From Sipunculus nudus (Eukaryota; Annelida; Sipuncula; Golfingiida; Sipunculidae): a stretch of DNA of 64,000 nt. Location: NCBI GenBank assembly GCA_026874595.1, contig CM049314.1, positions 55,101,812-55,165,811 of the forward strand, in the 5' to 3' direction. Positions within the stretch are counted from its first letter, which is position 1. Every line of letters begins with the position of its first letter. The notes under the pieces were generated by a model. That model did no database searches. It saw only the letters and a program-made list of their open reading frames with translations, and had not been told where the DNA came from. Shown piece after piece: positions 50,207-61,439 of this stretch. A program made the translations under genes and the position numbers.

Positions 50207-50499
50207 ATTGTAAAAGATAGCCTGACGACGGCGTGTAAATGTCACGGCGTGTCGGGGTCGTGTTCTATAAAGACGTGTTGGAAGTCACTTCCGTCTATAT
50301 TGTCTATTGGTACGAGCATACAGAAAAGCTACGCTGTTGCCGTGGAAGTTAAGCAGCGAAAGAAGAGGGGCAGAAAACGCCTCGTCTCATTGAATAAAGT
50401 CAAACGGACGTTTGAGGAGCACGATTTGGTGTATTATACAAAGTCTCCAGATTATTGTGAACCCGACAAGTCGGCTGGATCAGTCGGCACACGGGGAAG
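50207..50499 (+). CDS. Wnt11: Wnt11 coding exon (fourth coding exon) with the lipidated hairpin
   Basis: The acceptor CTTCTTCAG ends at 50206 and the frame starts on a whole codon: IVKDSLTTACKCHGVSGSCS. CHGVSGSC is the Wnt thumb hairpin. By homology with Wnt3a and Xenopus Wnt8, the serine coded at 50252-50254 is the residue palmitoleoylated by Porcupine and needed for secretion and Frizzled binding. SIKTCW follows, as in Wnt11. The linker at 50351-50380 is very basic (KQRKKRGRKR), then EHDLVYYTKSPDYCEPDK and GSVGTRGR lead into the C-terminal domain. The exon has 97 full codons and ends two bases into an arginine codon (phase 2) at donor GTGGGT. An open reading frame continues past the donor to 50596, but that extension is intronic. 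Confidence 0.97.
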
Positions 50500-53400
50500 G
50501 TGGGTGACTTTTTTATGTTCTCTGATTTTTATATACTTACATAGTTATGAATATCCATTGTATTCTCTGGTTATCACAGAAGAAATGTACATGTGAAAAT
50601 GACATGAAAGTTTACTTTTGCTTTAAATCTTTCACTAAGGTATACTTAGTTATTGGGCATATAAATATGAAGATGCTGGTGTGAATATCGATAATGTATA
50701 CGTTTTATGATGATTATGGTGATGATGACGAAACAGGAAGAGAGATGAGAAAAGGGAGAAAGAGGGTGAGGGGGCGAGCATATGTGGTAGAGACTTGGAG
50801 AAAGAGGGAAAGCCAGTTAATGTTTTTATCTCACCTTAGTCTGTAATTAACACACGTATTTTATAATTCGTGCTCTACTTTTGTTGACCTTAATATAAAC
50901 CATAATTTCTTTTTATATTTATCCAGTTTAATATATGTTTGTAAGTTCTAATTTGAAAAAAAGTATGGAGTCCTGGATTGGATGGGATTGTTCATTCATT
51001 TTGTACTAATGTGAATAATATTCTTTTGTGCAATTATTGAGCCTGTATACGAGGAAGGACATTAAAACTGGTCAGTAAGCAAAGTGACCACCGAGGCGTC
51101 TTTCAAATCAGACGATGCTCGTAAAAACTGACGTAATATATAGACCTGTCGCTTGTGTACAAACGCTTATCTTGTGTTTAATTCAGTCTGTACAATGACC
51201 ACAACAAGGGGCGTCCTACATGGTACTTTTATTAGCATATGTGAGTAGGAATTCAAAGGTGGCATTTAGCCATAAGTGGGGGAGCATAAAATTTTATGTT
51301 GTATTTTGGTGCATGTTGGTAGCACGTCACCCCCTTAAGTCGGCCGGAGTCGTCATTGAGTTTATCTTTGATCCCCCCGCTAACATACCTCATGTCCAAT
51401 ATATCTTCATATACCTGTGGTCAACCCTCCGCTAACGTACACACGGCGGGGCCGTTGACACTTGGGTTGATCGTTAAGTATGGGTTCTATACCCCGGCTG
51501 ACACCTTCACGTCTTTGATGCATATTCAATAGCAGGACATTTCGGTGTCGTTTTACAACTTGATGTGCGGCCTTGAGAAAAGGGGTAAAGGGGAGTGTAT
51601 CTTATAGCCCTTCCTATAACTTGCCCTTTATGATGACAACGTTGGGAAAAGGGGTCTTCAAAATTGCCCATATGCGATCATTTTCATTTTGTACCAAAAG
51701 AATAACGATCCTCTTTAAAGAAATATGTATCAAACTTCATGAAACTTTTTAAATATTTCCTTTAACACGTAATGTTAACGTAAATTTATTTCAACAAAAT
51801 TTTCACTTGACCTATGTAAATTATGCCTATAAAATTTGTAGAATTTCAAAGTGATGACACATTTTCTATACAAAAACTGTTATCCTCGCAGCTTCCTACT
51901 CGTGTGAGTTAATGTATGTCCAACAGAAATACATGTAATTAGACCCTCTGAAATATATATAATAAAGAATTTCTATACTGGTTTGGGTGTATGTACATTG
52001 TATACTGTACTATGTTATGTAGCGTCCTTATGACTGAAACTGCATGGCTTCCTAGCATGTGCTTGGTTTCTTAAATACCTGATCTTCGTCTGATCACTCG
52101 GCGCAGTTCTTACGGTACTGTCGTGATCAAGAGGGATATTTACGGTACGGCTACACGACCCCATCGTCCACGTGGTTTGGACAAACGTTAACAAGACGAG
52201 AAGGGAGGGACGCAAACAGACCCCCGGGGACGCGGTGACGGGACCCCGGGCCACACAGACGCTTATTGTTGATCCGGCCACTTATCAGGGCTATTGGCTT
52301 TGATCTGACTATATGTAGACCTCTTGAATCTACCGAGTATTGCCCAAATCACAGCGCTTGTTCACAGAAAATTCAAATATTTACCTAACTCAATCGACAA
52401 TATGCAAGCACTTCACGGCTAAATCCCTACAAAGATTCAATTATCCTGTTATAGTGATATGCTGTAGTTACTCGCGGATTATTTTGAATCCGTGTTGCGA
52501 CTTCCATCGTTCGTATTATAAGGTGATGTTTCATATTTATAAACTAATGTTTATTCAGACAGGTGGGTTTGCTTAAATTCGCACAAGAAACAATGATAAG
52601 TTCACGGTAAATATCAAAAAGTTAATGTTACTTCAGCATATAACATTTTTATAAGATAAAAATGAGGAAAGAAATACACAAAATATATAAGACTTAAAGG
52701 CCTATAAGACAATAATTAGACACTGCTCCGGTAGAATCGACTACGGCGTATGCCCCTGCAGCACCAACACGTGCATGCAGTCGCATAGTTTTATAAGAAC
52801 GCTCCAGATTTTATTATATCAGATATTACCTCGTAGACTTACTCAAGTTATCAGGTAAAAAGTTTATCTTTGGCTGCGATTAAGGATTCTGTTTGTATTA
52901 TCGTATAAAGTATTCCTTCCTGAAGTGAATCTTGACAAGATACCACATGCATTCCCAAAGGTACACTGAATTTACATCTTCTGCCATATACATATATGTT
53001 ATTTGTATCGGATGCTGATCAAATCATATATCACATGTTGAAACCATGGGTCTCATAATTATGGTAAAGTTATATAGGTTTCAGCTAAATTAATGATAGT
53101 AATATTTAGGTTTAATTTATGGTAAAAAATCGAAATTCATATATATTTCGAAGAACTATGTATAACTTCACAGTATAGGCTATGTTTGGTTTTATAATTA
53201 CGCTGACATTTAGAAACTATAAGTCCTCATCCTGCCGAGAAGACGTACATATAAAAGTATAGTAACTCTTGTCTATCTGCAAAATATGAATAAGAATTAT
53301 AAAATAAGAACTAAGAATTTTGACTAAATAGTACCAAGTACAGTTATTTAAAAAATGAGATATGGTTTGAATTTTATAAATTGCGCACGGTCAGACCAAG

Positions 53401-56400
53401 GTCGATCTCTTTTCATTATTCATGAGTTACTCAGGAGAAGTATTTGGTATTAAACTGATGCATTATTGCATCTTTATAAACTTGAAGGTAAATGACTGAA
53501 AAAAGAGTAAGCCTTCTTCGAAATAAAAAAATTACAAAAAGAGTAAAATTAGCGACAATTTCTCATTTTAATCACAGACTAAAAAAAGATGTTTCACATA
53601 CTACATATGTGTGTATAGATATATATAGCTCCCAAAGTCAGATCCATATGCATGGTAGATATGCCCCTGCCTTTACATGTTGTGACATGTTAGACATTTG
53701 CACACACAAAAATTGCAAAGTATCCCATTCTTGTTCTCATTTTTTTATAGCAGGAGATAAATGGATTATCTCGGAGCGGTTTCATTGAAAAAAGAGAAAC
53801 AATGAAGAAATGAGTGAATTAAGAGTAATTAGCGTCATTTTCAGTAAATCATCAAACAAAATTGACTCTTTTAAAAGAAAATTGTGATTAGGCAGGCCTA
53901 AAATAAATGAAAAATTTCTACAGTGAGTCATATTATTCGGCATTTCCTCAACCACGAAGCCTATAACAGCTTATACAATGTATTGTATTCAGTTACACAT
54001 GAGGCGCAGTCTTTCACTGTTTTTATCAAGGGGGAATTTCTGGTATACTTGTGCATTTTGAATAAGTCATACAATGATGCTGGCTAGCCGGGGGTCGGAA
54101 GTACAATAAACGTAATTTCCGTTCTGGATGGAGGAAAAAAAAAACGTTGAGCAACAAATTCCCTTCATAATCTGTCCATCTTATATCCTCTCAGAGCGGA
54201 TAAACACACTTGATCTAGCACTAAAACAAACGATAGGCCTGAAGCAATGTAAAATCTCTGGCCAGCTTTACACAACAGCCGCCCTGTCTTTATGTTTACC
54301 CCTTCAACACTTAGCGGATTAATCTGCAGATAACTGCGGCCAGGGGCTCATGGGTAGTGCCCGGATATGTATATGTCGTAAAACAGAGATCTATATGTCG
54401 TAAAAAGAACATCTGCGTTACGTCCGCCATTTTGTATGACGTGCCACCCTGGAGTGCTATGTACTTGATGGTGCTATGTTTACATTTCTGAAATCTTTTG
54501 AGTTTAAAGAGGATAACATTATTTACAACAAACTTTTTATCATCATCAACACGCCTGCCTTTCTGTGTATAAATTTCGAACACTGCCTGCAGCAAGTTAT
54601 ATATTTTTTTTCAAACTTATGGCTTTCATGCCTTTGATAAAGAAAACAAATCCAAGATTTGATACACATACTGATTGTTTATAGGAGGAGTTCACATTTG
54701 AAAAAACAGTTCCTTGATAAATAAACCATCTGATGTTGTTAAGCATCGTTTTCACTTATGACGTACTCTTGGCTTATGTACTTACATGTTATAGACAATG
54801 GCTTTTAGTTGAGCCGAAAATGGACGAGTGTACATTTAAACGTAATCCTTCTGGGTAAGATTTTGTGTTCTTGTGTTAAACAAATTCATCTTTGTATATT
54901 TGTTAAACTCTATTTGGATTTCGTTCATTGATAGTTTTCTCATTTAAAGCATGATCTTAAGTTATACTGCCTAAAAATTGGAAAAGATTATTGGGTTCCC
55001 TATATATACATTTGACAAATATTGACAAACTACAAGGGTATTAGTTATTGTCACCGCGTTCGATTCCTATACCCCGACAAAATACATTTTGTTTCGATAT
55101 AACCTGTATTCTCTTTAACTGAATTATCAAAACCATCGATGTCTGGTGTTGTTATTGCGTATGCATGTACGGTTGGTCTCTGGTGAACTTTATGCACGTG
55201 TGTGTATGGATATGCTTTCATTTCCAGCCATGCAAAAGCCCATGATAAGATAAATGATTGGCTTGATTCGTTCGGTTTTCTTTAGACAGTTCCACTCCTG
55301 ATAAATAAACATGTAGTGTATTTCTATGATGCACCATGCATTCATACTCCTCCGTTTGTTACATGATGTTATTATATATTAAGACAAAGATGTTAGTGCG
55401 ACGGCAGTCGAATAAAAACATTATCATTCCAATGTAACTTTTTTTTCACTTTTCCAGTTTCACCGTACTATATAGTTTGGTTCTTTTCGCAGGGTACACC
55501 TTTCGCGACTTTTTCTTTCGAGTTTTACCAGTATTCCTTTTTGCCGTCTTACTAATCACAATCCATTATTTAATGAGTTAAATATATTAAATAATATGTG
55601 CCCAAAATCTGAATAATTGGACGGGGTTCCAAGGAATCATCAAACGAGTTGAAATATTTATCATTATTGGCAGACAATTTAAAAGATCTTATTTCATTTA
55701 TAACAGCAACCTTAGATCAACGAGTAACTTTTAAGATTTATTATTTTTTATAATGCAAATCGATTGGCTTTCGACATTTCTTCGACGATTGGTCCTCTTA
55801 TACACGAAGACTATTTCCTCAATTATTTTCCTGACGCGAATTTGAAACACAGTATACAAGTATTTAAGGATTCAGGTGTCAAATCAAAACAAGGTTACGA
55901 CAGGCTCACTCGCAGTGAGCAGCACGGTGTCTGTTACCAGCTTATGATTGGTAAACACAGCTTCTACAATACTGGACAGATATTTGTGGCTGAATATCAG
56001 GAAGATTGTCCTTGATGACCCAGTGATGGGGGCGTTTGATAATAATTTATCGCTGAGACTGATAAACTAGGAATACTTACGGCCCAGCCTGTGGCCACCC
56101 ATCCCAAACGGCCTCTGTTTTGATAACACTTCAGTATAGTGGTATCCGGAGGCTTAAATATCGTTTTATTTTTATGATCAGGCTTTTTGTTTAATGTCCC
56201 CATGTGCTTGGTTTCATGTTATGTAGGAGATAAGATCACTTTGTGCCCTGAAGAGTCCCTTTAATTTGACTGTATTAGTTGTTTAAACGAGTTTCTTGAA
56301 ATGGAATACGTGCATAACAAAAAAAAAATTAAAAATGTAAACAAAATTAGATATTGCTCCTTTATCCCCTGTGATACCGCGTAAAAAGTGTCTTTTCCAC

Positions 56401-57733
56401 AGTTGACAATGGGCTGTGTATAAAAACGTGTATAAAAGGATATTTTGTCCAAAGAAACAAAGTCTGTCTTGTACAGACAAAGCTGGATATAGGCAGAAGT
56501 TTCATCTAATGGTAATTTTCGTTGCGTCAAAGTAAATGTTTCCAATTCGTATCTTCAGATGCAGAGGCTAGCATAAATATAATTTTGGACGGTGATATAT
56601 ATTTTTCATATCGAATTACATTGTGCGCTTGACTACGAGAAAATATATTTTAGAACCGTGTTTTAGAACAATATGAGGCACTCCTTGATTAAATACAAAA
56701 CCGCAGAACTGACATGCAGAGGGAAATAATGTTAAAGTTACTTTATGAAGTCAGATATATATGCTCTGTATCTCACCCCTATACACTCTTTACTGGAGAT
56801 TTGCATACGGGAGGCCATCTTGGCTTAAGATCAAACAAAAGTATGCAGATAAAAAACCTTGATGAAGGCCGACGCCGGCAGGAACGCGGCATGTTGTAGT
56901 AAACAGACACGATACCGACGTCTTTTGTAGTGCCCCATTCTCCCCTCCAGTCATCAAAAGCTGTGAGCCACAGGACCTCCCTGAATTAGATTGTTTAAAG
57001 GTAGTTTCAAACTTCACAGAATGCTGTTTCATAGCGCTAATATCTCCAATTGTCCTCACAGTGTAACTGTTTATTTCACCACTTTGTATAAAACAGACTT
57101 GAACAATGCGTCTCTCTCTCCAGGTTTTAACGGAGTCAGAATAGAACGCTTGAAAACTGTGCCGGAATCCAACTTAATTTATTGCACAATATTAATATAA
57201 AGGATAAACGTAAAATCTGCTGTACATACTTATATCTCCTTCTCTCTGAGGAGACTGGTAAAGACAACGCATGTTCATCCCATTAAAAAAAACATGGGGT
57301 AAATAGCCCTGCCTTAACTTAACCATGTATGGAGGTCACATTACTTGGGCAATATCAAAGTACGCGTCCATGGGTATGAAAGCCGGGTGTGTATAGGGCT
57401 GGTATACCCTTTGCCTTAGTCATGGTTCAGACTTCACATGTATTTACTGTAAAAGGCACATAGCAACTCTTCTTTTCCGCTTGAAAAATAATCCGGGGTT
57501 AAAAAAACACCAACACTCTATGCTAAGTGTGTTACATATGCGATCCCTGTATACATATAAGTTTACTCGCAGCCATACAGATTTTGGTTGTCGAATATCA
57601 CCTGACTCCGAGTCTGCATGCTTTTCATTATGAGAAGACTATTTACTGGCATACATTAATATACAAAGACATCATGCACGGTTTGGGTTACTTACGACGC
57701 CGGCTCGATGAACAGCTACAGTACACTTTCAGC

Positions 57734-57744
57734 TGCGCATGCGC
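57734..57744. promoter_or_regulatory. NRF1-type palindrome TGCGCATGCGC
   Basis: TGCGCATGCGC matches the NRF1 consensus in an otherwise AT-rich intron, 0.9 kb before the last Wnt11 exon. A near match (TGCGCATGCG) is at 44568-44577. NRF1 sites usually mark promoters, so this may be an internal or antisense start. Confidence 0.35.
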
Positions 57745-58329
57745 GGAGAGTAACATATATGCGATTGTTTATATTATCAACAATTAACCCCATGTCTGTA
57801 AGACCGGCACTCGTGTTACTCTGAGATGTTTGATGTGATTCAGGGCGTAGGGCTGTAAAGCTGGAACAGAAACATGTTCCCAAGTATGAAGGAATGTCAG
57901 ATCTAGAGAGATACAACAGAACACCCGCGTCTGACACTTTACGCTGACTCAGCGGTTTTCTTGTGAACCTTTGGAATAAAACTTCTTGGCGTTAAAATTA
58001 ACTGCCGTGCAAAGTTTCCAAATGTCAGCACTGAATGTCCAGCGAAGCCTATATTATAAAACTTAAATAATATAAAATGCTACTTTTTAATAGTTTTTTA
58101 TGGTCCTTATCCGAGGAATGATTTTCTTACCAAAATATTTGTGTTATTTTTATTTACATTACCGTTTCTGAGCCGATATTATTTTCTACATTTTTGCCAT
58201 ATTCTGTGTTTCCTTTTGATACAACAGTTTTGTTGTCTGATTTGATATTGCGTGTCGTCCCCTAAAGAAGAGACATTTATATGTCCTGTATTCTTGTAAC
58301 ATTTCGTGATTTCTTTTGTTTTGCGACTT

Positions 58330-58600
58330 CTGAAGCAATACGTGGGTGACATTTTGTGCTTTCTGTATCCGAACATAACATTTTGTGTTTTCTGGAACTA
58401 CATATCTCACTTCATGTTTTCTGTATCCGTGTATGTGATTTTTTAAAATTTATATATTTTGTTTTATCTTACAGATATAATTTTTTGGTGTTTTTTTTCT
58501 TCGAACACACCATTTTTTGTTTTTTTCATCAAGAAATCACATTTTGTTTTCTGTTGCATTTCACACTTGGCATTTTGTGTTTTCTATATGGATACCGGAC
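58330..58600. repeat. degenerate T-rich repeat before the last Wnt11 exon
   Basis: Recurring CATTTTGTGTTTTCTGTATC variants (for example at 58350, 58380, 58410, 58540 and 58573) with irregular spacing. It abuts the polypyrimidine tract of the terminal exon. A plus-strand open frame running through it into the exon is in the wrong frame for Wnt. Confidence 0.6.
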
Positions 58601-58632
58601 TTTTTGTGACACTATTTATCTTTTATTTTCAG

Positions 58633-58807
58633 ACAATGTAAGAAAGACGACAGAGGGTCCGGGGGCTGCGGTTCCATGTGCTGCGGACGGGGCTACACCA
58701 GCAATACGATTGAAGTTAAACAGCGCTGTGAGTGCAAGTACTACTGGTGCTGTTACGTCAAGTGTAAAACCTGCATCAAAACAGTTGAAATTAATAGATG
58801 TGTCTAA
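58633..58807 (+). CDS. Wnt11: Wnt11 terminal coding exon, cysteine-rich C-terminal domain and stop
   Basis: After acceptor TTTTATTTTCAG, the first base completes arginine (AG|A). The exon has 57 codons and a TAA stop at 58805-58807. It contains QCKKDDRGSGGCGSMCCGRG, RCECKYYWCCYVKC and KTCIKTVEINRCV. Eleven cysteines are present in the order expected for the Wnt C-terminal domain, whose index-finger loop contacts the Frizzled cysteine-rich domain. CKYYWCCYVKC is close to the Wnt11 form. The protein ends CV, with one residue after the last cysteine, as is usual in the family although the residue itself differs from vertebrate WNT11. Open frames in other frames and on the minus strand over this exon are shadows. 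This exon is separated from the previous one by the largest intron, 8.1 kb. Confidence 0.97.
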
Positions 58808-58956
58808 TATAAGTAGAATAGAAATAAAAAAATCAAGGAAACTCTGAAATCGAGGAAGCGATACTCTCACGTGTGAAGATCAGGAGATTTTTTCGACACG
58901 CATCATGTTCGATAAATTTCGGACGCAGGAGTAATTCTTGCTTTATGGTCTCGGAT

Positions 58957-59006
58957 CACGTGGGATCGCAAAGGTCATTGTGTGACCCGGAAGTGACGCC
59001 GATTGG
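58957..59006. promoter_or_regulatory. promoter-like motif cluster in the Wnt11 3' UTR
   Basis: Within 50 bases are CACGTG (58957), AGGTCA (58972), CCGGAAGTGACG (58987-58998, an ETS site fused to a CRE half site) and ATTGG (59002, inverted CCAAT). This combination is typical of animal housekeeping promoters. There is no TATA box and no downstream gene in the window that I can recognise. Confidence 0.35.
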
Positions 59007-59123
59007 AACGTTTTAATCTGATGACTTCTTTCTGTGCCTGGACTTGAATGGTGAAATAGGCACAGAGAAAGATACGTTTTCATATTGCAGAACATAGTAC
59101 ATGTACTTCTGTACACACCATTT

Positions 59124-59129
59124 AATAAA
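59124..59129 (+). other. candidate polyadenylation signal AATAAA
   Basis: Canonical hexamer 317 bases after the Wnt11 stop codon. It is the nearest such signal, and a T/G-rich element (TGGTTGTATGTG) follows within 15 bases. Confidence 0.5.
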
Positions 59130-59190
59130 ATGGTTGTATGTGCAAACACACCAAGTTCCTGACTGAAGAAAAACAGCGATATGGACGCTG

Positions 59191-59196
59191 AATAAA
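59191..59196 (+). other. candidate polyadenylation signal AATAAA
   Basis: Second canonical hexamer after the Wnt11 stop, followed by an A-run. It could serve as an alternative cleavage signal to the one 67 bases upstream. Confidence 0.4.
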
Positions 59197-59265
59197 AAAA
59201 TGATCTTTACATGATCATGTTTAACCTGGTACTTTATTCTGTTGGTTTGAGTTTGTATTGGAGCG

Positions 59266-59279
59266 CCGGCAGGTGGCGG
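59266..59279 (+). promoter_or_regulatory. CTCF-like motif downstream of Wnt11
   Basis: CCGGCAGGTGGCGG differs at one position from the CTCF consensus CCASYAGRKGGCRS. It lies 460 bases past the Wnt11 stop. Confidence 0.4.
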
Positions 59280-59604
59280 TAGTGACACAGGGTCCCTATT
59301 ATGAGACCATTTACACTTTGCAGTCTGGTATGTATTCAGATGCGTCTCATGTTTGATATTGTATATTATTTCTGTATGATAGTATGGCACAGTGCCGCAC
59401 ATGTAGGCCAGATTAGATCAAGGACATATGTTTTCGATTTAACTGCAGCAAAAAAACCTAGTCCCCTACGTATTGCCAGTGGCAGTTTGTTGCAGTTCAC
59501 GCTTTGTACACGTGATAACACACACACACACACACATATACAAATACGTTATATATATACATATATATATATTCTTTAGCAGACCTCAGTTTTGTACATT
59601 TGAA

Positions 59605-59770
59605 CTGCCATACACTGCATGGGTTTTTCAACCCAAGATAAAGACAAAATGTTTTAACATACCTTACACTGCATATGGTTTTGAACCCAAGATAAAGGCA
59701 AAATGTTTAAACAAACCTTACACTGCATATATGCTTTTTAACCCAAGATAAAGACAAAATGTTTGAACAA
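59605..59770. repeat. 54-56-bp tandem repeat, three copies
   Basis: The unit starts AACCCAAGATAAAGACAAAA, then TGTTT and CCTTACACTGCATAT. Copy starts lie at about 59631, 59685 and 59741, with a partial copy before the first. The 54-base spacing is divisible by three, which explains the 18-residue periodic open frame ending at 59751. It lies about 0.8 kb after the Wnt11 stop and within a long-isoform 3' UTR if the distal polyadenylation signal is used. Confidence 0.85.
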
Positions 59771-60592
59771 ATTGTAACAAGATACTCTCTTTATTCACAA
59801 TATATCAGCAGCTCTGGTTGCTGTTTTTGAATCAGTGAGTGTTTTACAGGTAGGCCTTTCCAATACTGAAGTTCATGTAATCCCGTTTTCTCACATGCGA
59901 AGTCACGTGACTAGTTATTGTTATGTGTCACACTATCCCTGCAAGATTAGATTTGTAACACGGTAGTACGATTTGTTAATTTATTTTCAGTCATCGTATC
60001 GTTTTGTACCAGTTTCTCAGGAGATATCGTAGGATCTCCGTTCATGCTTACTGCGATTTCTGCTTAAATTTAGTACCTCTAGTGTAGAGTTTCTGCTTAA
60101 CTATTTTACTAGCTTTATAGAATTATAATCGCAAAACAAAGTGCGACATATGTCAAAACTGTAACGGTTTGTTAAATACAATCTCAATGTATGTCTGTCC
60201 CTTGTGTATTAACAAAACATCAATAAACATATTTAAATAATGAAATAGGACTTCAAGTAAAAAGGAATACCTGTAGATATTTTCGAAGCTTTTATTGCCT
60301 CGAGGTTTAATGTACACATATAGCGAAGGAGTTAGTTTACCTATATACATAAGAGGGATTGCTCTGTATTTCTTCAATGCACAACACATTGCATTTAATG
60401 ACATTCATTACCTCTTTAAAACTTTTAAATTATCATTGTTACCCGACATGTATCGCTGCACGACTCATTAAACTGTGCAGGAAGAAATCCACATATTTGA
60501 GACTTACATGTATTCTTTGTAAATAAAGGTTGTTGTGCGATGATATAAACTAGTGATATGCCAAGGAGCCTGAAACTGGTTTGAATGTATGC

Positions 60593-60598
60593 AATAAA
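60593..60598 (+). other. candidate distal polyadenylation signal AATAAA
   Basis: Canonical hexamer followed by a T-rich stretch (TTAACTTTTATTTGG, then TTTTCCGTTCTTTTTCT), a good downstream-element context. If used, the Wnt11 3' UTR would be about 1.8 kb. Confidence 0.35.
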
Positions 60599-61439
60599 GT
60601 AATTTAACTTTTATTTGGAAGTTTTCCGTTCTTTTTCTAAATCGACGATGCCAGCGCCGATGCACAGGTCTGGCTGCGTGTAAAATGACATTTTGTGCAG
60701 TCTTTTATATTTTAAAGTAATATTTTGTTCTTTCCATAATTTATGTTTAAACAAGGGACCCACGGGAAATGAAGCTCAGCTGATAATAATTATGATACGA
60801 TTCTTAACTGGGGAAGAGATATAGTCGGTTAGGGTATACATCACACGCTACTCTCACTTTAAAGATTTAAACCCTGTTCATAAAATTCATAAATTACAGT
60901 CGTCTTGTCTAAGAAGGGAAGTAGCCAGGATTTAAGGAAGGGGTGTATGGGGTGGTTGCAGGAACACTGCCGGCAAAATGGTCGTCACGAGTGTATACAT
61001 GTGAGTTTGTATGAGAGGGTTGAGATGGAATTAAAAAATGTAGATTCTGCCAAGAATCGGACTAGGTGTTGCAGATGAAAAGTGTACAGCAGTGAAATAT
61101 TTCTGATTCAATACAAAATGTTTGGTTGCCCGACTCCAATATGCAGTAAAATGGTTCAAAGTATTCATTCTAGAAATTAATAAACATAAAAATTAGGTGG
61201 CATAACCAGTCCTTTCCAGCTGTTATACTGATCAAATAACTTTTACGCATCCATAGAGCAATTATTGTTAATTATTGTACCGAATCATGCATAACTTTTA
61301 CAATTATTATTTTTAATGGCTGTCAGTTTTTTTAAACTCTGGGACATTGATTATGTGTGACTGAATGCAAAATTATACTGGGCTGAAATGAAATCGTGAC
61401 ATATCTGTCATTTATGGTCACCCTAATTTGCGTAAAAAT
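60599..61439. other. no gene seen
   Basis: AT-rich flank between the distal polyadenylation signal and the repeat-rich right end. Nothing distinctive was seen. Confidence 0.6.

Larger units (their letters stand above)
50500..58632 (+). other. Wnt11 intron (phase 2), largest intron
   Basis: Donor GTGGGT, acceptor TTTTATTTTCAG. Contents include CTTTGATC-type TCF/LEF octamers at 51366, 51513 and 52308, an NRF1-type palindrome at 57734-57744, and a degenerate T-rich repeat at about 58330-58600 running up to the acceptor. The short open frames here look like chance. Confidence 0.9.
41950..58807 (+). other. Wnt11: Wnt11 gene, recognised coding span (four exons, 5' coding exon missing)
   Basis: Four exons at 41950-42191, 45467-45759, 50207-50499 and 58633-58807 splice in frame into about 334 residues of a Wnt ligand. 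Introns are 3275, 4447 and 8133 bp with GT-AG ends: donors GTAAAC, GTAGGT and GTGGGT; acceptors TTTTGCAG, CTTCTTCAG and TTATTTTCAG. Family choice: the stretches SSILKAPHYTPDLNGGSREQ and YVYALSSAALVQA, together with CHGVSGSCSIKTCW and SMCCGRGYTS, resemble vertebrate WNT11 more than other subfamilies. From memory, the intron positions and phases also agree with WNT11. Wnt11 is a secreted ligand used mainly in planar-polarity and other non-canonical Wnt signalling through Frizzled receptors. The missing part, of order 20-30 residues, should hold the signal peptide. Its exon must end two bases into a codon. I am sure this is a Wnt and fairly sure it is Wnt11. Confidence 0.93.
58808..59215 (+). other. 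Wnt11: Wnt11 3' untranslated region (minimum extent)
   Basis: The sequence after the TAA stop has AATAAA at 59124-59129 and again at 59191-59196, the second followed by an A-run and then TGATCTTTACATG. Cleavage shortly after either would give a 3' UTR of about 330-410 bases. A third AATAAA at 60593-60598 precedes a T-rich stretch and could give a longer isoform. Which site is used cannot be told from sequence. Confidence 0.5.

Noticed and set aside
55040-55065. GTTCGATTCC, resembling a tRNA B box
   Set aside because: The flanking bases cannot form a T stem and no A box or acceptor stem is present.
58356-58847. 163-codon plus-strand frame, the longest in the window
   Set aside because: It runs through the T-rich intronic repeat and then the last Wnt11 exon in the wrong frame; the Wnt frame has the conserved cysteines and stop.
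59473-59751. Periodic frame with an 18-residue repeat
   Set aside because: Explained by the 54-bp spacing of a tandem DNA repeat.
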